In this document: one piece after another, positions 29,901 through 36,484 of the stretch
Layout: each line of letters begins with the position of its first letter
Numbering within the stretch: the first letter of the stretch is position 1
Assembly: GCF_002104995.1 (NCBI RefSeq)
Contig: NW_024468340.1
Location: 1-36,484, forward strand
Direction: 5' to 3'
Length of the DNA: 36,484 nt
Source of the DNA: Linderina pennispora
Lineage: Eukaryota > Kickxellomycota > Kickxellomycetes > Kickxellales > Kickxellaceae
Made by a program: the position numbers and the translations under genes
The notes under the pieces: generated by a model
Database searches by the model: none
Seen by the model: only the letters and a program-made list of their open reading frames with translations
What the model was told of the DNA's origin: nothing

Positions 29901-31141
29901 GCCGTTCGAGCTTCTGCGGTCGTCCCACGACCGGTCCAACTACCTCTTGACCAACCAGGCGCGCATCGTCGCCATGACCTGCACCCACGCGGCCCTCAAG
30001 CGCTCCGACATGCTGCAGCTCGGATTCCACTACGACACAGTAGTCATGGAAGAAGCCGCGCAAGTGCTTGACATTGAGACATTTGTTCCCTTGGCGATGC
30101 AGAAGACAAGTGCGCGGCTCAAACGCGTGGTTCTGATTGGCGACCACAACCAGCTACCGCCTGTTGTCAAGAGCCAGGGACTGAAGGTGTTTGGCAATCT
30201 CGAGCAGAGCCTGTTTGCACGCATGGTGAGGCTGGGTGTGCCGTACGTGGAGCTGAACCGCCAGGCACGTGCACGGCCAGAGATCGCCGACCTGTATCGG
30301 TTCCGCTATGATGATTTGGGCGACTTGTCTTCAGTGGCTACTGGGGCATTTGCTATGCCTAACCCTGGATTAGCAAGCACCTTCCAGTTCATCAACACCG
30401 AGGACCTCGATGGGCAAGGGGAGAGCGAGCCGACCAAGCATTTTCTACCAGAACCTTGCTGAAGCCGAATACGCTGTGGCCATATACCAGTACATGCGGC
30501 TGCTCGGGTACCCGGCCGACACGATCGCGATTCTGACAACGTACAATGGGCAACGCGCGCTCCTCAACGATGTGCTGAAGAGGCGGTGCGAATGGCTGCC
30601 GTACTTTGGCCGGCCCAAGGCCGTGGCTACCGTGGACCAGTTCCAGGGCCAGCAGGCAGACTATGTCATTTGCTCGCTGGTGCGGACCAAGACGGTCGGC
30701 CACATCCGCGATCTGCGCCGGTTTACTGTAGCTGTGTCGCGTGCACGCCTGGGCCTGTATGTTCTTGGTCGCCGCGATGTATTCGAGTCGTGCTTCGAGC
30801 TGCAGCAGTCGATGCAGAAGCTGCTGGAGAATGGAGATAAGCTGGTGGTTTGCAAGGACGAACTGTATGGAAGCGAGCTTCGAAAGAAGCGCAATGCCTC
30901 TGTGGTTGAGGGCATGGTGGAGATGGGCAAGATTGTCTATGACATGAGCCAAAAGCATGTCGAAGAGAATGACGTAGCGGAGGTCGACGCTGAAATGGCT
31001 GTTGATGAGACTGAGGCCCCGAATCAATTGACGGCTGACGATCATATAGATGGCCAAATGGGCGAGCAAATGGGCGAGCAAATGGACGAGCAAATGGGCG
31101 AGCAAATGGAAGACCAGAAGGACGAAATGGACCAAAAGTGA
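26983..31141 (+). CDS. AQR: Aquarius-type intron-binding RNA helicase (AQR), one frame break
   Basis: A spliceosomal superfamily 1 helicase of the Upf1-like group that binds introns upstream of the branch site. About 1385 codons, close to human AQR. The N-terminal armadillo-like part matches throughout (YLERFLWPHFSDAS; LPIPKLNLQFLTLHDYLSRS; FAGWARMAMPLSSFSIVDV; RPQENNFKAVLETIRELM). The helicase core has Walker A GPPGTGKTDVAVQIISN (785-792 for GPPGTGKT), THSNQALNQLFEKI, LLRLGHGEEELES, AMTCTHAALKRSDM, Walker B-like VVMEEAAQVLDIETFVPLA and GDHNQLPPVVKS. After a frame change at about 30441-30444, an extra T in a TTTT run, it continues FYQNLAEAEYAVA, ILTTYNGQRALL, TVDQFQGQQADYVICSLVRT and AVSRARLGLYVLGRR. 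The acidic C-tail contains a 12-bp tandem repeat. It lies 160 bp downstream of RSC9, same strand. Confidence 0.92.
31055..31114 (+). repeat. Tandem 12-bp coding repeat (5 units) in the AQR C-tail
   Basis: Five consecutive units of CAAATGGGCGAG (the third has GAC for GGC, the last is CAAATGGAAGAC) encode Gln-Met-[Gly/Asp/Glu]-[Glu/Asp] repeats. The tract lies in the unconserved acidic tail, just before the stop at 31139. Confidence 0.92.
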
Positions 31142-32098
31142 TAAACGGCTTGGAACAATTGTACTTTGTCTTTATCGGAAGTTTCAGTAATGCATGCCCG
31201 TTTCTGTTGCTGACTACGTTTATGCCACTTCAGCCGATGACACATCCAGATAATGGTTTTGTTGGTATTCTGCACAAGGCAGAAGCCGTTTCTCGATCAA
31301 TACACTTAAACCCAGTTAAATATAGTCATCTACTAGCGGCAGCACGACATAATCACTTGTCAGCGCATAGCGGAGCCCTCCAGTAAAGAACCCACTCCAT
31401 GTTCTCTGCTGTATGGATAAGATTTGAACACCCTATTCACACATCACCACGGCGGCATGATATACGCATGACCTGGCCCAACCTCAAACTTGATGTCGGA
31501 CGAAATCAACGAGCTCATAGCAAGTGCTGTCTTATTGGAGAAGAGAGGAAAGCGTGGAGCTCCGTGCCTCCCGCAGTTGGACTATCTCACACATGCTGCA
31601 ATTTATGTATAGCATCATGGCTAGCCAGCTAGCCAAGCATGCTAAATGCGGGCACTAGTTTTACTCGGGGGAAGCAGCCACAGCACTCTCCGGAATAGCG
31701 ACAGACACGGGCCCTCTTCGTCCAAGCAGTAAACTCTCCTGCTGTCGCTCTTGGATGTATCCATGACGAGCAAGAGCTGAACAAACGTTCTTTTAATTTA
31801 AGCACGAAGCCAATCCTGAAGGCGCGGTGTGCACCTAGTGCCGATTGTTCGGGATGTGCTTTGTGCCCATCACTTCCGCTTTTTTTTTTTGCTTTTTTGC
31901 ACACCATCCCAGGACCACATGGGCTCCGCCTCTTGAACAGAGACAGTTTTTTCAAGACGAAAAAAAAAAAAAGAGGGCGTCTAATGTCTGCCACCAGGGA
32001 GGAACCTCGCAGTGTGGCGAGGTAGAGTGCCACGGGTGGACATTCGCAAAATAGAAAATCAGAAAAATAACAGCCCGCCACCCATCGTTGGTGAGGCG
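31142..32098. other. Intergenic region with paired T11 and A13 tracts upstream of micropeptide gene 2
   Basis: About 950 bp with no recognisable gene. Homopolymers T11 (31880-31890) and A13 (31960-31972) flank a 70-bp GC-richer core, 125-220 bp before the TATA box at 32099. Poly(dA:dT) tracts commonly keep fungal promoters free of nucleosomes, so this is probably the upstream promoter of micropeptide gene 2. Confidence 0.45.
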
Positions 32099-32106
32099 TA
32101 TAAAAG
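32099..32106 (+). promoter_or_regulatory. TATA box of micropeptide gene 2
   Basis: TATAAAAG, 107 bp before the ATG at 32206. The leader in between is C/T-rich. Confidence 0.6.
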
Positions 32107-32205
32107 AACAACGCCTGGACCCTTGGCCGCACCTACCCCTCCTTCGCTCCTTCAGCATCCAGCTTTCTCCACAGCGTACTCTGTACACATCCGCTCTCCT
32201 CCATA

Positions 32206-32388
32206 ATGTCTTCTTCAAGCACTGGCTCTCTATTTACTCTCCAGAATATCCTTGACCATGATATCGTCACCTCTCACCCCCGAGACGGCATTTCGACTGA
32301 AGAAGCACGCATGTTCGGGTTTCTGAAACAATCCAGGGTTGGAAGAGGCAGACTCCCCCTTTCTTTGCTCTGGAAACGTAGTTTGTAA
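32206..32388 (+). CDS. Micropeptide gene 2 (60 aa), same family as 16812 and 33102
   Basis: Starts MSSSSTGSLFTLQNIL, then LDHDIVTSHPRDGISTEEAR and MFGF. Over 22 residues it matches micropeptide 1 at 12 positions without a gap (D, D, T, PR, GIS, EEAR). After the shared motif it continues with a basic tail (KQSRVGRGRLPLSLLWKRSL) not found in the other two, which end a few residues after AR-x-[FY]. The tail could be genuine, or an indel may have displaced an earlier stop. TATA box and AATAAA flank it. Function unknown. Confidence 0.6.
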   Translation: MSSSSTGSLFTLQNILDHDIVTSHPRDGISTEEARMFGFLKQSRVGRGRLPLSLLWKRSL

Positions 32389-32471
32389 GCGGCCACGGCC
32401 GCCATTGTATTCAGTCACTGTAGTTGTACTCTCATATGTAATGTTCTGAGCGCGTACAATTGGTTCAGTAG

Positions 32472-32477
32472 AATAAA
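32472..32477 (+). terminator. Poly(A) signal of micropeptide gene 2
   Basis: AATAAA in the context GTAGAATAAAC, 83 bp after the stop. The same 11-base context occurs after micropeptide gene 3. Confidence 0.5.
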
Positions 32478-32975
32478 CGTTTTTGACCTTTCTGTATGCG
32501 GAAACCTGGAAAATGCCATACATGAAGACTTCAAGAATACGACTGTGCCGCAAACCAGCCAGTGGTGCGGACTGGGCAGCTAGATGTCTTGTTTTGGGCT
32601 CAGAGAAATGCGCACAGAAAAGCTATGCAAAGCTGCGCATCTCGCTGCCCTTCCGCAGCGATGGGCAGTGGGAAATCAGAAGTCCTAGCTCGGCATTTGC
32701 AGCTCCTAACCACATCCCCGTGTCCAAAGTTGGACAAAAACGGCACATATTTTTAGCTTGTCCCGAACTCTCCCTAAACCGGGGACGCCTTGTCGTGCAT
32801 ACATTGACGTGTTCCGGATGTGCTTTCATGAGATGCATCTTCGGCACTTCTAAATATCACCATTTTTTGCTGCCCCTCCCCCGAATCCGCGAACACCATT
32901 TGGTGCGTTGCTCCCCCATGGATGCATCTCTTTGTGGACATTCGACCATGAACTTTGAGTCAGCAAAAACCTGGA
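32478..32975. promoter_or_regulatory. Spacer and promoter of micropeptide gene 3
   Basis: About 500 bp between micropeptide genes 2 and 3. A CCCCT stress-response-type element (32873-32877) followed by a CCCCC run lies 100 bp before the TATA box. No other gene is supportable. Confidence 0.4.
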
Positions 32976-32985
32976 TATATAAAAG
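32976..32985 (+). promoter_or_regulatory. TATA box of micropeptide gene 3
   Basis: TATATAAAAG, about 120 bp before the ATG at 33102. The leader is pyrimidine-rich and ends CCCCAGCC before the ATG. Confidence 0.6.
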
Positions 32986-33101
32986 CCACCATTACCGAGA
33001 GTTTCCTCTTCAACTTCATATTCCTCACACCTCTCGGACTTTACACAACTATCCTCAGCACTTTTATTGTTCCAGATACACCCTCGATTTTTGCCCCAGC
33101 C

Positions 33102-33212
33102 ATGTACAACTACTCCCACGTTCCGCTGGTCTCTTGCCGCGACATAAACATGACACAGCCGTGCAGCGGGTTGACTATCAGCCAAGCACGGTGGTTTACA
33201 GTAAAAGTCTAG
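33102..33212 (+). CDS. Micropeptide gene 3 (36 aa), same family
   Basis: MYNYSHVPLV is followed by SCRDINMTQPCSGLTISQAR and WFTVKV, then TAG. It aligns without gaps to micropeptides 1 and 2: D-I-N, P, G-[IL]-[ST]-I, A-R, aromatic, and the same distance from the motif to the stop as in peptide 1. Two cysteines are present (three-residue-shifted from the single Cys of peptide 1). It has its own TATA box and poly(A) signal (33290-33295), and lies 0.7 kb downstream of gene 2 in the same direction, which suggests tandem duplication. Function unknown. Confidence 0.62.
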   Translation: MYNYSHVPLVSCRDINMTQPCSGLTISQARWFTVKV

Positions 33213-33289
33213 GTAGCATGTCTACCTCTGGCAGCATGCTTGAGACTCCTTAATGTAAATAGTAGATAGACTTTGCCACCATCTGGTAG

Positions 33290-33295
33290 AATAAA
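33290..33295 (+). terminator. Poly(A) signal of micropeptide gene 3
   Basis: AATAAA in the context GGTAGAATAAAC, 78 bp after the stop. Both the context and the distance repeat those of gene 2. Confidence 0.55.
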
Positions 33296-36060
33296 CAACA
33301 GCCTTGTCCATATCCTCGAGCATATTGTATTTTTTTCAGATTTTTCTACTTGAAAGACAGACATTGAAGCCAGCAGCAGCACAGTTCCGCCTGTGGTTTG
33401 GATCTTCTTTTGCACACAACACACTTGCAATCACAAAGGATACCTGGAAGTGTCAGAAGGACCTTGCGCAACCGAATACGCCATGCTTTCCGCACGGAAG
33501 CCAGACCTGGAAGTTTGTGCATTATTTATTGCGCGTTGTCCATCATTTGCATGTGGTATGGCAGGAGGGAGGGCCGATCGGCAAAAACGGCAGAGCTCGG
33601 TATTTGTGGGACAATGGAAGGACGAGCGCAAGAGAACAATCACCACATACATACTTGGCACTACGCGAGAAGCTTTAATTCCCAACCATGATCTGTCTAC
33701 TGTGATCACGCCAAGAACCAGAGCTATTGGGTTGTTGTATTGCGAGACACAGCTACAGATGTAGGCGCAGGGTGTAGCAGCTGAAAAATATCAACCGCAG
33801 AAATGTATGAGCAAACTGTAATTCTCTGTATCAAGATGAATAGTATCATGGACTTATGTCTATACCTGGCTCATATATATTGGCACGAGCTATCCAGCTC
33901 GTACTTTGCTGATACTCGCCAAAAATACCAATCGCAGCCAACTTTTTGAATTCTATTCAATATTACCAAAATGCGGCCAAAAGACAAGCCGCTATCACGC
34001 AGACTGCCCAGTTGGAAAGGGTACTTTTGCAATCCCCTCACAGCGTGGACCTAGTATTGGAGGGGAATACCGCCCCAATCTCACTCTGTACACGTATCTG
34101 CAGCGGATGAGAAGGAGGTGCCGTACATTGATGAATCCTAAAAACAGAAAACCCCGCTACACCCTGCCTGCTGTAACTTGTTCTCACAGTCGAGGTTTCA
34201 CAAAATAGGGTAGGTGCATATATAGGCACTCCTTCATGAGGATGCTGATAATGAGACGCGAGAAGCAGAGATGCACTGCCCAATAGGATTACAGTTTTCG
34301 TCAAACAAATCCGCACATACCCATGGTTGACAAGACACAATTGTAATTCATGCCATGGAGGCTTTTTAGATCTGTCAAGGCTACAATAATGAAGGCAACA
34401 TGCAGGCAAGATATAGCGGCCGGAGTACACAATGGCATGTCAGTTTCCAGGAGGTCACAAGATGGTGCGGACATTCAGCAATGTCGTTCCTTGGCTGCAT
34501 ACTGGACTCGGCACAATTTGGAAGGTGAAGCATACATGTATGGACGTTATCGATGGGGCTGCATTACTGTGAAAGCTAGGCTACTGCTGGACCAAGTGCA
34601 CAAGAGTCTATGCCTGAAAAGGGAACAGTTGATGGCCAAAGTCTGTCATCCTCTGTAGCCCTCTTTCGCTGGATCGGACGTCGAAGAGATCTGTTGCTTT
34701 TGGAATCAAATGCGAAGGGGGCTGTCCGAGAAAAAGTATTCATCCGATTGAGGATGGCTTAAATAACTCAGCTCTCCCTCATTTTTGCATGTCAGACTGA
34801 GCCGAATGCAAGAAGTGTCTGAAAGGATGATGGGGAGGAGCCATGTGTCAAATGGACTCGGTGCTACGCATGCAGTATTGTCTGCTGATACATGGCTGAT
34901 GGGGAGAGATATCCCAATGTGGATAAAAATTGTGCACTACACCCCAGAAGGTGCATGTGTGGTCGAAATGTGGGAGGCGCGGGGACAACAAAGCGAATGC
35001 TCGACCTCACTCTCAATAAGCTTTTGATTTTCCGCTGCAATAACATACATGGATTCGCAGCAACTGCGCACAGGCAGAATTAGCTTGTTGTGGCCATATA
35101 GTCATCAGCCAACAGCGAATACGTTAACGACAGCCGAAAATTGCAAGGCAAAAAAATCTGACAGAAAGTGGGCACCAGCAACGAGCACCTAGTAGCCAGT
35201 CGTGGATTCCCAAGTCTTCTTGCAGGGATAGCGAACATTTTAATTGCGAATGGACCGGGTCCTCCGCAAGACTTTTCTATTCTGTCAGTGCCAGAAGCAG
35301 ACAGACTCCAGAGCACAAGTCGACTACCTGTCGATATCCTGCGCCGGCTGGACAGGAAAAAAGACAGGTGTGAGTAGGGGGCATTCGCGCAGTGATTTCG
35401 CATTCATAGAGGAGGCGGGCGATCGCGGGATTCTTTTTTGTTTACAGCTTCGACTTGCTGATTGCTCGTCTTTGCTCTGCCTAGTCGAGAGAGCCGCATA
35501 ATGGTTATGACTGGGGGAAACCAAAAATAAATTCAGGTTGGATCGACATTCTCCTGCCAGTTTGCAAGACAGGCTAATTGCCAGCGGCACGCGCACAGTC
35601 CAAACATCAAACACAGGTGATAGCTATACATACGCATGGCATCGAATTCGCAAGTCTGGATGGCCTGGCAGCGAATCCCAGCTGGCCATTTCAGCCCAGG
35701 TGAGCAAAGAAGCGCGACCCAGGAATTACGATAAGAGCAGGCATGTGCATCAGACAGAAAAAGAACTGTCCGTTACTACAGCCCAGACAAAGGATTGCCA
35801 ACAAAAGCCTATTAACTGAAACGCACTGCCTCTTGAAGATGTGGGAGTGGCTATTGTACTTTGACAGTCATGCTCTCCCTGAGACATCGAGTCAGGGCCA
35901 TGATCCAGTGACCGCACCTCCTCCTCTCTGTTCGCCGCTCGAAAATCAAAGGGCTGATGGCAGGGAGGGGAGGGCAGGGAGGGGGGTTGCTACAGGACAG
36001 CAACAACGAGCAAGAATGGCAGCCAGGCGAAATATTTTCTCTCTCCGCTCCTTCCTCAGA
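33296..36060. other. Long gene-poor region
   Basis: About 2.8 kb without a recognisable gene. Frames such as 33393-33764 (Cys-containing: CTQHTCNHKGYLEVSEGPC) and 34350-34658 have no family I know. A TATA-like TATATAT at 33874-33880 is followed by a 7-bp perfect hairpin (ACGAGCT-ATCC-AGCTCGT, 33885-33902) and a 27-codon frame at 33971. This could be another small unit, but it lacks the micropeptide motif. The last part is likely promoter for the locus at 36061, with AGGGG elements at 35966-35970 and 35980-35984. Confidence 0.4.
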
Positions 36061-36068
36061 TATAAATG
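36061..36068 (+). promoter_or_regulatory. TATA box of a fourth short-gene-like locus
   Basis: TATAAATG followed by sequence resembling that after the micropeptide 1 TATA box. Two AGGGG elements lie 80-95 bp upstream. The leader to the ATG at 36264 is about 200 bp and pyrimidine-rich, ending CCAGCC before ATG, as in micropeptide gene 3. Confidence 0.45.
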
Positions 36069-36263
36069 CTCATTCGCGGCCAGGGAGAAAAGCAGTTCTG
36101 CCCAACACTTTTTTAGTCAATTCTCTATCATCGAGCAGGCGGCTATTCCTCTTCTACTCTTCAAACAGCCTTCCCATTGCCTCCCACTCCCTATTTCTGG
36201 TTCCAGTGGTCTATTGATTTCTTTTTCCAAATTCGTTTCCGATATCCGTATTGCCTACCAGCC

Positions 36264-36476
36264 ATGTGCACCACCAACAGTAACGCGCAGTTGTGCTCCA
36301 CAACACTGCAAGCCATATCCCGGCCGGGGCCGAGCCGGCCAGAGTTGGATGGGTCTGTGATAATTGCTGCAATATCTACTACAATTTCGAAGAAGTTGCC
36401 AACCACCAGAACGTGTGCACTGCGCGCTAAGCACTCCTTTTGTTTGATTCGCAGCTACCACGAGTTGTGCATTTAG
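36264..36476 (+). CDS. Possible fourth short gene (70 codons), motif not conserved
   Basis: A 70-codon frame beginning MCTTNSNAQLCSTTLQAISR that follows a TATA box and leader of the same style as the micropeptide genes. The family motif is not present in this frame. Another frame reads NTASHIPAGAEPARVGWV, which shares SH, P, G and AR with micropeptide 2 only if gaps are allowed. It may be a decayed or indel-damaged member or unrelated. No poly(A) signal is visible before the window ends. Confidence 0.25.
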   Translation: MCTTNSNAQLCSTTLQAISRPGPSRPELDGSVIIAAISTTISKKLPTTRTCALRAKHSFCLIRSYHELCI

Positions 36477-36484
36477 CCCCTTTA

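Noticed and set aside
31629-32132. 167-codon minus-strand frame over the micropeptide 2 promoter
   Set aside because: Spans poly(A/T) tracts and a TATA box, with no family similarity; better explained as promoter sequence.
32392-32406. GC-rich inverted repeat GCGGCCACGGCCGC after micropeptide gene 2
   Set aside because: The stem is only 5 bp with a 4-base loop; no sign it acts as a terminator or element beyond chance in a GC-rich patch.
35244-35501. Frame containing HSRSDFAFIEEAGDRGIL, resembling the micropeptide core
   Set aside because: Lacks the invariant P, G and AR positions and has no TATA box or leader; the resemblance is chance-level.

Overview
This window is nuclear DNA from a fungus, most likely an early-diverging (non-Dikarya) lineage such as the Zoopagomycota/Kickxellomycotina or a related group. 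The reasons are eukaryotic housekeeping genes on both strands with almost no introns, AATAAA-type poly(A) signals, TATA boxes, fungal families (Atp11, Trf4, Spt3, Rsc9, M36 fungalysin, OPT transporter), and genes that budding yeasts lack but many early fungi and animals keep (FANCJ/BRIP1-type helicase, Aquarius). The phylum is an inference; no marker here fixes it.

Layout. 1-1190 (+): 5'-truncated, multiply frameshifted Arp10/ACTR10 (dynactin). 1258-2090 (-): decayed C-terminal third of an oligopeptide (OPT) transporter. 3106-4203 (-): NAD-dependent L-lactate dehydrogenase with a mitochondrial-type presequence. 4923-7754 (+): FANCJ-like Fe-S helicase, convergent with PAN2 deadenylase at 7798-11348 (-), with only 43 bp between the stops. 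11526-12257 (-): small protein-kinase-like protein. 12637-13584 (-): ATP11, divergent from 13834-15556 (+) TRF4-type poly(A) polymerase. 17405-18637 (-): RluA-type pseudouridine synthase. 18955-19368 (-): unknown small protein. 19.5-21.3 kb: gene-poor with relics. 21344-21957 (+): tubby/LURP-like fold candidate. 22103-23077 (+): SPT3. 23223-24471 (+): decayed M36 metalloprotease. 24601-26820 (+): RSC9-like. 26983-31141 (+): Aquarius. 31.1-36.5 kb: gene-poor region holding short TATA-driven genes.

The intact genes do not form a pathway. Nuclear RNA processing and turnover (PAN2, TRF4, Aquarius, pseudouridylation), chromatin and transcription (SPT3, RSC9), DNA repair (FANCJ) and mitochondrial biogenesis/metabolism (ATP11, LDH) lie side by side as ordinary housekeeping neighbours.

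The most novel signal is a family of three tiny genes (34, 60 and 36 codons at 16812, 32206 and 33102). Each has its own TATA box, a 100-170 bp pyrimidine-rich leader and an AATAAA signal. They share an ungapped motif of about 26 residues: D-[IV]-x(4)-P-x(2)-G-[IL]-[ST]-x(3)-A-R-x-[FY]. A fourth locus at 36061-36476 has the same promoter style but no clear motif. I do not recognise this family.

At least ten single- or double-base frame breaks interrupt otherwise conserved genes, and several lie in homopolymers. This suggests uncorrected indels in the assembly, so gene models that hide them with invented introns should be distrusted.
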